Below, piece by piece: positions 1-10,437 of a DNA stretch of 64,000 nt. The notes below the pieces were generated by a model, which was given only the letters and a program-made list of their open reading frames with translations, was not told the DNA's origin and made no database searches. The DNA comes from Helicostylum pulchrum (lineage: Eukaryota > Mucoromycota > Mucoromycetes > Mucorales > Mucoraceae). The translations under genes were made by a program, and so were the position numbers. Every line of letters begins with the position of its first letter. The stretch's first letter is position 1. The DNA lies in assembly GCA_025677825.1 (NCBI GenBank), contig JAIXMO010000027.1:186001-250000 (forward strand), given 5' to 3'.

Positions 1-70
1 ACTTTTTTTTTTAAAAAAAGTGGTTAACAAGGGTTTTCTTTTTTTTTTTTGCATAAATAAAAAAACTTAC

Positions 71-563
71 CATCTTTTTCCTCTGTATCAAGTTGTCCAA
101 ACTCACCAACAGATTTACCTTCAAGTTCTTTAGCCCAACGATTTAAGTAAGAATCCAACGCCATATACATATGATGCAAATTCTTAAACAAAAGTTTATG
201 CTCTTCCTTTAAATGTTTTACCAACGAAGTAGTATCCAAGAAGGGGATAGGCGATTCGCAATCAGCAAGTGGGCAAGAGATAAGAATAGCTGTATGATAA
301 GGTGGGACAGGTAAGTCAATAGGGTCTACTTGGCCATCCTCTTCTTCGTCATCCGAGTCATCGTCTTCAACTGCATGAAAAGGATTACTGGTAGTTTTTT
401 TATTAGTTTCCTTTTGAATCGAGGGTTGTTGTTGTTTTACGGGTTGCTTTGGTGTAACTATTCTATGTCTAGACTTGCGTCTAGCTTTTGAAGGTTGTGA
501 AGGCGCAGGTGTAGCTGTATGTTTACTGTTTGTTACTGTATGCCATTCACCGTCGTCTGCCAT
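71..563 (-). CDS. ZNF277-like C2H2 zinc-finger protein, first exon (partial)
   Basis: Only the first exon is in the window; a GTAAGT donor ends it at 71 and the rest lies beyond the left edge. I chose the ATG followed by ADDGEW rather than an in-frame upstream one, because the upstream residues look like untranslated leader. The N-terminal half is low-complexity (basic and glutamine-rich, then an acidic D/E stretch). After it comes a C2H2-type finger (CPLADC, then HLKEEH) and a segment with the spacing K-L-x(13)-Y-L-x(2)-W. That layout resembles the zf-C2H2_2 module of ZNF277, a protein linked to ribosomal protein uS5 in animals. The family assignment rests on this one finger and its flank; a generic C2H2 protein is the alternative. 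Confidence 0.6.
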
Positions 564-751
564 ATTATATTTGAAATAAAAATACACGAGAGAAAAGAAG
601 GGTAATTTGGAATGGGCATGGAAAAATATTTTTTATTTTATTAAACCTCCATCTGTTTCACTATTGGTTAACTCATCCTGTCACTTTAAAAATTAAAACT
701 GAAGATTTTGACTTGTTTGAGCAGGCCAATCAAACTTGAACCTACTTTTTA

Positions 752-1830
752 ATCTTACGCTTAAGTTGATGTGGATGATTCTCTTTAATGAAGTCTGAAA
801 GTACAAAGATATCTCCTTTTAATATCTCTAAACGTATACATCTAAAATTTTATGGCCACACTATGTGGTTATTATGGCTATTATAGTTTAAGTTAGTCAT
901 CCAAATAGTGCCATGAAAGTATAATAATTTCAAGTCTGATGCTTTTCCTTTAAAAACTAACAGCTTGAATTCATAATACCAGTTCCCGAGTCTATTGCAA
1001 CATACATTATCTGGATTGGTATCGATTAATTTTAAGTCGTACTACTTTATTTTTAATTAATTGGAAAATGTGTTGGGCTAGCTGTTGGCTTTTACAGTAG
1101 CAAACAGAAAATTTTTCGTATCAGTTCAGATTCCAAGTGGACAATAAATATAACAATAATTAAACATTTGCATTTAAAAAATGGTCAGCAACTGACTGCG
1201 ATGGCAATACTCTTAAGCCGCAAACCTCTTCCATAATAATTTTGTCCAAACTTCGTTGTTCCAATAATTCAAGATATATAGTTGCCAGTATTTCAAACAG
1301 GGGCTTCCAATGACTTCGCAATTCCCAACAAGTTGGTGTACAACTCGATCTTACTTCAATAAGTCTTCACTTGCCAGTCTTTTATAGGGTCACCTTTGTC
1401 AGTGTCAAGTTTTTTTTTTGATTACTTGGACGCCAAGTGTGCACTTTTTGATTATGGTGTCGATACCAGCCTTCTTATTATGCTTAATAATATGAAGTAA
1501 CGCACTGCTACACTCTGCCAATAATTTAAGCGTATCATCCAAAGAGTGGCTAACATTCTCCTTTTCGAATCCACTACTAGACTCGATAAAGAACTCCTCA
1601 TTGTCGGTCACCGCATTTTTTCCCAACGCATCTGCATACTTTCTATCTGAATAGCTCGCAACATAGTTTTCATTATCAATAATCCATTTTGTGAGGATGT
1701 CCTTGTACCGACGGCAGGCTTTGGCTTTATCAGTATAATGGTACTGGTCAAAGAAGCTCTCGGGAGTCAGGTGGTTGATATTGTCTATGCACCATTTGGC
1801 GTCATCAGGCACGCGGTTAGCGGTAGACAT
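752..1830 (-). pseudogene. Decayed gene of unknown family with an intact 141-codon 5' part
   Basis: The 5' part is an open frame of 141 codons starting MSTANRVPDD and ending at 1405. It has no signal peptide or membrane segment and looks mostly helical and polar. Beyond its stop, coding-like sequence continues on the same strand: a stretch around 1180-1350 (including LELLEQRSLDKIIMEEVCGL), then after frame changes a segment around 860-1030 (including GKASDLKLLYFHGTIWMTNL), one in-frame TAA, and a last segment ending HPHQLKRKIKK and a stop at 752. This fits a longer gene broken by several mutations, possibly repeat-associated. I do not recognise the family. Alternatively the 141-codon frame is a real short protein and the rest is old debris. 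Confidence 0.5.
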
Positions 1831-2122
1831 TTGGGCAAGCGTTAGAAAGAAAAAAGAATGATGTTCTTTTATGACAAACTGTTTGTGTGAAAAAAAAGTA
1901 ACACTGTTTGTAGTATGTGTAAAAAAAAAAGTTGTTAAAAAAAGTTGTTTACATAAATTGGGTGCAAAGTGTAAACTTAACCATTTCTCTCCTTTTTCAC
2001 TTTTTTAAACTTTTCTTTGGTTTTTTATTTTGTAAGTTAACTTACCGGTAAATTTATTTCTCGTATGGACGGCAGTGAAGCGTTTCCAATTAGGTGAATT
2101 CCATCCTTTAGAATGTTCTTTA

Positions 2123-2351
2123 GGAATGCGGAGTAAACTGAACGTTCTCGCGACTAGGCCTCTGTTTTTCTTGCTAAAACAAGTGGGAAGAACTTTGGTT
2201 TGGGTTCTGTTTTGATGGAAAGCATGTCATTTCGGTTTAGGCTGTCCCGTAGCTCGTCTTCGGGATGCGGAGTAAGCTGAATGACCTTGTTACTGAGCCA
2301 CAGGTTTCTTGCTAAAGCAAGTGGGAAATGCTTTGGTTTGGGTTCCATTCC
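2123..2351. repeat. Two-copy imperfect direct repeat of about 90 bp
   Basis: A unit starting GGAATGCGGAGTAAACTGAA at 2123 is repeated as GGGATGCGGAGTAAGCTGAA at 2262, a spacing of 139 bp. Both copies end in a conserved block with CTTGCTAAA-CAAGTGGGAA and CTTTGGTTTGGGTTC. The minus strand across both copies is an open frame of 67 codons, so each copy encodes a similar motif (EPKPKHFPLALAR and EPKPKFFPLVLAR). Whether that frame is expressed cannot be told. The rest of 1831-2880 shows no gene I can support. Confidence 0.6.
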
Positions 2352-2880
2352 ATACACTATTTTTTATTGTCTTAAAAAAGAAATCTGTTTGCTGATGTTT
2401 TTTTTAGATTTTTTTTAGGGAGGATGATCAAGTTTCGCTGAATACCCTTTCTCTTCTTTTTTTTTCAAAACACTTAACTGTTGATCCCAATCTAAATTCA
2501 AATATAAACAACTTTCGCCTAATAGGATTATTTTGTTATTCACTTATGTTTGTATTTACTGTTGATCCTTTAATGATGAGGACTGAAACGATCAATAATC
2601 AATATTACTTATAACGTTTGGCGAGCGAACCTGAATAAAAGAAACAAAAGGCTCTGTTAATACACGCAAAAAGAGCAGAAAGAGAAGGTCTTGGGTGATT
2701 TGTGTAAATTTTTACATACTGAAGGTATGTTCAGCCAATAATTAGCCATTTTTTCTACGGATTGCTGTAAGAAGAGACTCCTTGTCCGACATTATATGAC
2801 CTGAAATATTTTGTTTATCGTACAAGCATGGCAAAGGTTTTAGCGGCGTAAATTTATTCAATAAAATTTACTAATAAAAG

Positions 2881-3478
2881 GGCGTTATTCCATACGCCTC
2901 TAGACCCTTTTCACACCAATCCCTCGTCTGCTCTATATCAACACACTGGATCTTTGGTTTGTTTGGAGAAGTTAAATATGCAGCGGTATTGAAGATAACA
3001 AACTTCTTATTTTTATTCAGCATGCAGCTCTGAAAAAAACAAAAAAACGACTAATTATGTATTTTATCATTAAATTTTTTCGTTACCTTCTTCATGGGTG
3101 GTGAGTGGTGAGTTGTGGCATCTGGCAGGTCTGGCGTTTTTGAAGCTTCTGGTGACTGGTGACTTGTTGGGTCTGATGTATTACTATATTCTTGTGCAAA
3201 TTCTTCAAGCCCCCTATTTGTTAATAGGCGAGCGGATGATAAGAAAAAAATTTCTAGTATTTTTATTTTTAGCTGGTTTATTTTATACTCTTTACCACAT
3301 CGTTAAGCCTTATAAAAGTCCAAGAGGATCCACCCATTTTTGTCCTTGGTTAATAGAGATGAAAGCCAGCCTCTCAAGGGTTGGGATGGTCCCTGCAACT
3401 CTTGGTTAGGTATGCAATAGTTGGCGCATGGATTGCTGACGACCTGTTCAAATGTCTGGGTAAAATAAAGAAACTTGC
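2881..3478 (-). pseudogene. Remnant of a spliced gene of unknown function
   Basis: Three coding-like pieces line up on the minus strand. The first follows an acceptor near 3478 and reads KFLYFTQTFEQVVSNPCANY onward to about 3340, where a TAA interrupts it. The second begins after an acceptor near 3214 (GLEEFAQEYSN) and ends at a GTAACG donor at 3086. The third begins after a TTTTTTCAG acceptor at about 3026 (SCMLNKNKKFVIFNTAAYL) and ends at a TAG at 2881. The last two join in frame. The interrupting stop, plus no visible start, suggests a broken gene. No family recognised. The plus-strand open frame over 3098-3409 is treated as its shadow. Confidence 0.4.
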
Positions 3479-4119
3479 TGGTTTACAAGGTACTTATGTA
3501 TACAAGACAAATCTAAGTATAATTATTAACACTTACTTCCTTATTTGATGTGCAACTGTAAAATGAATGTTCGAGGAAACAAAATTTAGGTAAACCATAA
3601 TCTGTCTTAACAATATTCGAGCGAAGTCTCATCAGAAATTAACAATAATAATAAAACTTAAATGAATTTTCTTTCATCGTCCGAACTTAATAACGAAATA
3701 CAACCCTACTTACAAAGTAGCTTACATATCATATGTAACATCATGTATAAAAATAATATCTCAAACCCGAGCGAAACCAATATAATCAATATTGGCTCAC
3801 TTCGTAAATGCACCAACAATTAAATCTAGATCTACTGCCCTATTGGGCTCATAAGGCTTTGCTTGACAAATCTCTGTATAGTTCACACCTACATTTCGGT
3901 CCTTCTTGAACGACATTTTATTGTCTCGTCGAGCGACAAATGATTTTCTTGGCAAGCGACATTTTAATTCTGGGTCAACGACATTTTATATATATATAAA
4001 GCGACTGCTGTAAGTATTTCGTCATTTGATCTAAACTTCAACGCCCCCATTTTTATTTTATAAACGAATGCATGGACAACAATCCTTTCTTCCTTCCCTT
4101 TCTTTCTTTGATTCTTGAA
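3479..4119. other. Intergenic, with a cluster of CGACATTTTA motifs
   Basis: No gene is supported here. At 3911, 3934, 3957 and 3979 the motif CGACATTTTA (one copy as CGACAAATGA) recurs every 22-23 bp. The inverse of this motif recurs at 31490-31580 just upstream of a Tc1-like transposase remnant, so this may be the leftover end of such an element. Confidence 0.4.
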
Positions 4120-4399
4120 ATGAGTAAAGTAAGTTTTGAAAAAAATAATCAAATAACTGGTGGTATTAATTAAAATTTATGCTTTATAGCAAGCCATCCA
4201 GGATTCAGAAGATCGTCAAATAAAACTTCAGTTGGAGTATGTGAACTACACTGTCGAAGAGATCTTACAGCAAAAAGTAACAGACAAAAAAAGAAAAGTA
4301 TTAGCTAAGCAAAGTATTACCAAAATAGAAGAAAGCGATGGTATTATCTTGTCTGGCTTAAATGAAAGCATTGGTTCCTTCTTCAAAACGAAGCATTAA
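4120..4399 (+). CDS. Small two-exon protein, 72 aa, unknown
   Basis: A three-codon first exon (MSK) is joined by a 61-nt GTAAGT...TTATAG intron (4129-4189) to one open exon ending in TAA. The product is small, charged and predicted helical (VNYTVEEILQQKVTDKKRKV near the middle), with no signal peptide or membrane segment. It lies directly upstream of a broken BAR-domain-like gene and may belong to the same degraded locus, although its own frame is intact. I do not recognise the family. Confidence 0.35.
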
Positions 4400-4450
4400 A
4401 AAAGTGTCGTTCGTTTATACAAGAACATGTTTGAAACTCTTATTTTTTAA

Positions 4451-4755
4451 GTACTTGCTCAACGTCATCAGAATTTCCTTAAAGTAGTAAATAAACTTGA
4501 TCATCCCCAGTCGCTTTACCTTGCTCTTGGCTGTGTTTCTTTACAAGGTGCTCAAGATATTAGTACAAATGAAGCATTGGGTGCTGCTCTTGATAAATTT
4601 GGTTCTGCATCTGATGAATTAGGTTATGCTCGATTAACTATGGATCATGAAATCGTATCAAAGTTCAAGTTAGTCTGAAAACTTCTATTGAAGGTGCAGG
4701 TAGAATTTTGGCTTAAGAAAAAGTGAACAAGCCAGATTTTGTTAATATGAAATAG
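4451..4755 (+). pseudogene. Broken BAR-domain-like protein fragment
   Basis: An open stretch reads like the middle of a fungal BAR-domain protein: an amphipathic helical pattern with LALGCVSLQGAQDISTNEAL and KFGSASDELGYARLTMDHEI, followed by VSKFK. The frame then shifts. Restoring one base near 4667 would continue it as a V-S-L-K-T-S-I-E motif, as expected at this point in BAR proteins, before a further TAA and the end. No start exon is visible upstream. BAR proteins bind curved membranes in endocytosis and eisosomes. The family call rests on residue pattern only. Confidence 0.4.
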
Positions 4756-4949
4756 ACTTACAAAGAAAAAGGAGATGTCTATTTACTCATAGCCATTCTG
4801 ATGTATTATGATGTTGTTTCATATGATGTGCGCTTATTTAATCATTCATTTATGTACTTGTGTGACACTATTTTTTCTTTAATAAATAAAAGGGAGTTTT
4901 AACTCTTTTTTTCTTTTTTTCCCTTTCATTATTATTATAATTATTTGCA

Positions 4950-6128
4950 ATGTCATTTAACGACTTGGAACAAGGCTTAGACATTAACGATAGTCTTAAT
5001 ATATCAGCTCGTACAGTATCAGGTAAAATATACGTTTTTTGTCTGTCGGTATATGTGTTCTAATACTTGAAAAAAAAGACGACGATAAGCAGTTTAAACA
5101 ACTAACGCAACGAATCGCCCAGCAAATATTCCATATCAATGGTAATATCAGTAGTATAGAAAGACTCGTCAATTTATTAGGTGGAAGCAGAGATACAAGT
5201 GAAATAAGAGGAAATTTGTAAAGTAAAATAGTAATTGCTTATGCGTAAAAGAGAAAAAAGAGCCTTGGCGTATTTTTTTTAACATTAACTTTTTTTTTTC
5301 TTAGACATGACGTTACCAATGCAACTCGCGAGCTTATTAAAGACTCTACACAAGACTTGAAATCACTTTCTTTACATCAAAGTTTAGACTCAAAGAAAAG
5401 TGTAAGCACTTTTTTTAACGTTTTTACGCATAATTTAATTTTAATTATCCGCATTATATTTAGCGTCAACGAAGATTAGAACAACAAAAATTGTCAAAGG
5501 ATTTTCAAACTGTATTGAATAGTTTTCAAAAAGTTCAAAGGGAATCTGCTGCTAAGCAGAGAGAATATGTTAATAAGGCAAAGGCAACCACAGTCATGTT
5601 ACAATCACAAGTTGTGTAAGTTTTTTTTGGATATTTTACGAGTGTATATAATTAATATTCCCCACATATACGTAGCGAGGAGGAACAGGAAAATCAAAGA
5701 GTTTCAGCTATAGATAGTCAGCGTCAAGTTCAATTGGAAGTGTTGGATAGTGAAATTGAATATAATGAGCTGTTGATTTCGGAAAGAGAAGGTGAAATAC
5801 AGAATATTGAACAAGGTATTAGTGAATTGAATGAGATCTTTCGTGATATGGGTATGTTGGTCAACGAACAAGAGAGTGGTATTCGTAAGTGCACAAATAA
5901 ACAGGAAAATCTTGATGCTTTTTAAAATCTGATCCCGTATATATTTTGTATACAGAGAGTATATATGGTAATGTATTAAACATTACACAAAATACAAGAT
6001 ATGCTGCTGATGAGCTTGTGATTGCCAATCGTCATCAAAGGAGTGCAAGAAGAAACATGTGCTGCTTTCTACTTATTATCACTATCGTAGCCTGCTTTTT
6101 AGCTCTAATCATAGTCATTGCAAAATAA
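4950..6128 (+). CDS. Syntaxin, endosomal/vacuolar Qa-SNARE (Pep12/syntaxin-7 type)
   Basis: Six exons (4950-5022, 5079-5217, 5305-5401, 5464-5615, 5676-5884, 5956-6128) give 280 aa. The order is typical of a Qa-SNARE: a short N-terminus, a three-helix Habc region, a SNARE helix around residues 185-250 with the zero-layer glutamine in VNEQ, and a C-terminal membrane anchor (CCFLLIITIVACFLALIIV) with almost no lumenal tail. Such proteins drive fusion at the endosome or vacuole. Resemblance is closest to Pep12/Vam3/syntaxin-7/12; plasma-membrane syntaxin is less likely. The fifth intron must be removed to keep the SNARE helix in frame (ESGIQSIYGNV). Confidence 0.85.
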
Positions 6129-6483
6129 TTGTCAATGCATTTTTCGAAACTCAATTTTTTTTTTTACGAATCGACATAATTTATCCAAAGTATCAAGTAT
6201 ATTTACACAATAAAAAAAAAGAATCTTTTTTTTATTCAATGACTATGTAGAATAGTACAAATTGTTTGCTTACTAATAGAAAGAGTTACTTCATGTGCAA
6301 CGTTATAAAAATTTATATACGTGTGTACAGTGCTTCTACTCTCATATAGAACTTGGTGGCACATTTATCGAAAATAAAACCAGTTAAGTTCAAACAGACT
6401 TTGAACTTAATTTGGAATACGTCTCGAACGTTAATTATAATACACTTGTTCCCGTTACTTATAAAAAAGAAAAAAAAATGAAC

Positions 6484-6565
6484 TAGGCCCCGTTATGAAT
6501 TAAGCGTGGCCCCGTTGTAAAAGAATTAGGCCCCGTTTTGAATTAAGCGCGGCCCCGTCGTAAAA
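6484..6565. repeat. Two tandem 39-bp subterminal repeats
   Basis: Units at 6484-6522 and 6527-6565 begin TAGGCCCCGTT, contain TGAATTAAGCG and end GTAAAA, differing at three positions. An inverted copy of the unit lies at about 9070-9110 in the right arm of the element. Repeated subterminal units are often transposase-binding sites; that role is inferred. Confidence 0.65.
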
Positions 6566-7224
6566 AAAAGTCCAAAAATATAGACTTCGTAAAATATTAT
6601 AAGTCTGTAAGCCCACAGGGCGACGCGTAGCGATGATTAAATAATATCTCGTGAGCAAATATTGACTGTGTATTTTATCATATCTCTTTCTCTTTTTTAC
6701 TGTGTATACTAGTAAGTGTTTTTTTTTCTTATGTACATCTTTATATCTTATAATGGTTATTCTACTTTTTTCTAGTGCTTTTTTTCTTCTTTTTTTTATG
6801 TCCATACAAAAGGATATTATTCTTGCAACAGTTATACACAAGAGCAACTTGTTACGAGCGCTCAAATGTGGTTTCGCCGCGACTATGATAGAGTATATAC
6901 ATCGGGCTGCTTTTTTAAGAACGCTTTATAAAGGTAAGTAGAAATTAATATGCCACTCTCTCTTTTCTGAGAGCGTAAATAGAACGTATACTAAGAAATT
7001 TCTCCGTATAATATTATATAGCACAAAAAAAAGGGCATTCTTGAAACGACTCAAAGGCCAGTAGCAGCAACCCTCCCAAATGGCTGGTCGTTGTAAGCGG
7101 CTAGTTTTACTATATCTTGAATTTTGGACCCTTGACCTGTACTGTCCCTGCATTGTCCACTGCCAGGGACTATTCACTGACAGACACTAGGCACTAGGCA
7201 CTCTACTACTCTCAGCCATCCGCC

Positions 7225-8406
7225 ATGGGCGAAACAAACAAAAACTGTCTCTCTAAGAAACGAGCAGACCTATATGACGTTGTACCAGTCGCAATAGTCG
7301 ATGAAGAAGACGGAAGCGAAGTGGACGTAATTTTATCGCCAAATCACATCGAGCAACTTGGGACAATGCTTGAAAAACCTCGGCAGTTGACATTAAGGCG
7401 TCCTGTTCAAGAAAGTAGCTCCCTCTAATATGTTTAGAGCTTGTGATACTGTTCATACTATCGGCGAATTTGGTACGGTATCACAATACCTATCAAAGCG
7501 CCAGCATATTGAATTGAACAACGATATGACTGCAACATTAAACCAAGACTGGGAAATTAAGCCAGACCAACGTTTTATCACGGCAAGAGCTCTTATGGGA
7601 TCCGTAATCGTCGTGGTCTACTTATCGCTGGAAGTATATGATTGTGACCCTGATATTGACAACCACGCTGAGCAGCGAAGCTCTGTTGGATTCACGCACC
7701 AATCAACATTGGTGCCATCCTTAGACAGCAGCGACTTTTGGGTAGGTACCATGCACCAATCGGAAGGGAAAAACATTTCTATGAAGCTTATACCTGGTAC
7801 CTATCCCTTCAATGCGCTTGTAACCTCCAGCACCCATATCGACAACTTGGTAGACCAACCGGAGTGTGGTCCCAGCACGGTAAATTTCGTAGTGCCTCAA
7901 CAATCCAATTTAAGATACAAAATATACCTTGACTCTCAATCATGGTCTGAATCTTTACTGCTTGATAACAACAGTAGCTTGAGCTCATGCAGCTTCGATA
8001 GCCTAAAACACGATTTCATGAAATTGGTACTTACACTTCGTCGCATTCATCACTATTCCATGGATATTTACAGCAGCCTATGACGATATTTACTTATGGC
8101 AAAGGTACTACATCGGTTAATGGCGGAGCCTTGTCTTCTAGATTATTAGCTACTTTAGCAACCTCAGTAATGAGGGATGGCGAAAGTGCTGCTATTTTGC
8201 GTAACGGTGTCACGGACATCTTTTATAAGGAAAATACACGCGGTATAGATTTACCTGTAGTAAATCTGTACTTGTCAAATAAAGCAGCAAAGCAGACTTC
8301 AAAATAGTAATCAAAAGATGTGAATATATAGCGTGTATATATCACCATTATTGGAAATACTGACTTGAATTCCCTTGCTGAGGAGTTGGCTACCTTTTTG
8401 GCATAG
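7225..8406 (+). pseudogene. Transposon-associated gene of unknown family, copy A (broken)
   Basis: Open pieces in different frames (7225-7428, 7430-8083, 8080-8307 and a tail to a TAG at 8406) together match, piece by piece, the copy at 30150-31450. Shared blocks include VDVILSPNHIEQL, RRPVQ, GEFG-SQYL-KR, QDWEIKP-QRF, NHAEQRSS and NLVDQPECGP. At about 7425 two bases appear to be missing relative to the other copy, breaking the frame. The tail carries GNTDLNSLAEELATFLA. There is no transmembrane segment and no catalytic motif I can name. It starts at an ATG before GETNKNCLSKKR, a leader not shared with the other copy. Function unknown; two diverged copies imply it was once a maintained gene. 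Confidence 0.6.
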
Positions 8407-9499
8407 TATATATCTACTGCAAACAAGAAAACTGTCGTTCCTTCCCTCACCGACCATTTTAAATCTTACTGATCTATAAAAGCTACATATCATTTGGCTC
8501 TTATTTTACAAGGGTATACACATAAATATATAACCTATTCTACTACCACTTCATATCCTTTATGTTATTATGATTATTACTTACTACCTTTTATGTATTA
8601 TTGTCCATTACCGACCAACCCTATATTCTTTATTACGCTCGAAATTAAATAACATTAATAACTAATAATTAAACAAGTGTTAATAAAGATGTGTAGTACT
8701 TCCGTAAAAAATAGTAGGCGGGTAACTTTGTAAGGTCTTGCGAGAGGTTTATAGGTACATATATAGTAAAGTGAATAAGCCGTATGAGGAACACCAGGGT
8801 TTAAAATGATCTGACTCAATAATGTACGCTACCCAAGTAACAAAGGAATGTATCCCTGCTCTTGATTTTCTTTTTCTTTTTATAAGATTACCCCCAAAAA
8901 CTAATGATAAAGTGTATAGAAAGTACCACACAAGTCCCCATGTTTTTTTTTACCAATGTGAGTCTATATAAAGATGACGTACAATGTATAAACATAATAA
9001 CATGTTTTCTCGATATAGTGAGATCGACAACCCGTTTTAAAAATTATAGTGCCACATTTATTTAGTGGTTTTTTAAACGGGAACACGCTTAATTCATAAC
9101 GGGGCTAAAACCATTTTTTTTTATACCAAGAACAAGTTCGAGAAGTATTTCAAAGTCTGTTCGAATTTAATCGGTTGAATGCCACTAAGTTCGATTTGAG
9201 TGTAGAAGCACTGTATCATCGATCTAGGTTTTTTTCATATTTCTGTGCACTTTACCAGCACTGAACTTCATGGTTGAATAGCGTGCACGAATTCTATACT
9301 TGGTTACCATAGTTCGCGTTTCAACAATACTCTCGGACTTTGTTCTTTCAGAAACCGTAACAATGAAAACACGCATTCCCTCTCCTAACTTATTCCGGAC
9401 CGGATATTTTCTTACATATTTTCTAATTGGATTTTAACGCGTTGATCGCGTCTCCCTCTCTTTTTTTTTTCTTTTTCATTTTTTAACATAAAAATAACA

Positions 9500-10213
9500 A
9501 TGTCACTTGTTAACATATTAAATATTCAAGTATTAGATAACCCTACTAATTTTAAAAACCCTTTTCAGTTTGAAATTACGTTTGAGTGTAACGCTCCTCT
9601 TAAAGATGGTAATGAAAAAGAAAGAACAATACATGACGAGTCTACCCCCAAAGTTATTAACTTGTATATATGTAGATCTCGAGTGGAGAATGATTTATGT
9701 TGGAGCACCTGAAAGTTCTGAACATGATCAAGTACTTGATTCTATTATGGTTGGACCTATTCCTATTGGAGTCAACAAGTTTATTTTCTCTGTAAGTTAA
9801 TTACTGGCTAACGGGAAAAAGAGGAATATTGTTTAACTCATCTATTACATATGTAGGCTGAAGCACCTAAAATCGAATTGTTACCAAAGAAAGATTTATT
9901 AGAAGTAACGGTTGTGTTGTTAAGTTGTCTTTATAATGAAAAGGAATTTGTTCGTGTTGGGTATTATGTTAATAACGAGTATACGGATGAAGGCTTACGT
10001 GAGAACCCTCCTGACCAAATTATCGTTGATCAGTTACAAAGAAACATCTTGGCCGATAAACCCAAGGTTACTAGGTAAATTACAAGAGAAAGTGCGTTGT
10101 AGAAATATAAGTATTGATAGTTTTTTTTTAACCAATGTAGATATACTATTGACTGGACTAACCCTGAGAATACTATCCCTCAACAAACTGAGCAAAGTGC
10201 TGATCAGGTATAA
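9500..10213 (+). CDS. ASF1: Histone chaperone ASF1
   Basis: Four exons (9500-9608, 9676-9791, 9857-10074, 10141-10213) give 171 aa. The protein starts [18 protein letters not shown] and contains the conserved immunoglobulin-like ASF1 core: [64 protein letters not shown] and the terminal R-Y-T-I-D-W-T-N-P motif. ASF1 binds the H3-H4 dimer and delivers it to CAF-1 and HIR for nucleosome assembly in the nucleus. The C-terminal tail after the core is very short (about 15 residues) and lacks the long acidic tail of budding-yeast Asf1. It is convergent with the nucleoporin gene, about 220 bp apart. Confidence 0.95.
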
Positions 10214-10437
10214 AAAAAACACATTTATTTTTTTTAAAAAAACAATTATAGAAACTAATAACTACGCAATTTTTTTAAAAAAGGATATGATGGTTTAATA
10301 AAAAAAAAACCAACCATTTATATCAAATATATCAATAATGTACAATAAAAACTAAACTATTTAAACTGAAAAAAAAAGAAAACCTCTTTATTTTAGATAT
10401 AAAAGTAACACAAATAAAAAAAAAGTTTTTTTTTTTT

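Larger units (their letters stand above)
6328..9213. mobile_element. TA-flanked long-inverted-repeat element, about 2.9 kb
   Basis: The two ends are inverted copies. The left end reads TA then CAGTGCTTCTAC, and the right end reads GTAGAAGCACTG then TA. Similarity continues inward for roughly 150-240 bp on each arm. TA target dinucleotides and CAGTG termini are Tc1/mariner features. The inner parts of both arms share a GC-richer unit containing GAATTAAGCG flanked by CCCCGT. Inside lies a broken gene of unknown family (7225-8406) and no recognisable transposase, so the element is probably non-autonomous or has had its transposase replaced. 6566-7224 and 8407-9065 inside it hold nothing else I can support. 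Confidence 0.7.

Noticed and set aside
3098..3409. Plus-strand open frame of 103 codons with hydrophobic segments
   Set aside because: The minus strand over the same stretch carries coding-like exons with splice signals; the plus frame lacks any recognisable motif.
6500..6865. 121-codon minus-strand open frame and overlapping plus frames in the left arm of the 6.3-9.2 kb element
   Set aside because: Composition follows A/T runs and the inverted-repeat sequence; no motif or splice support.
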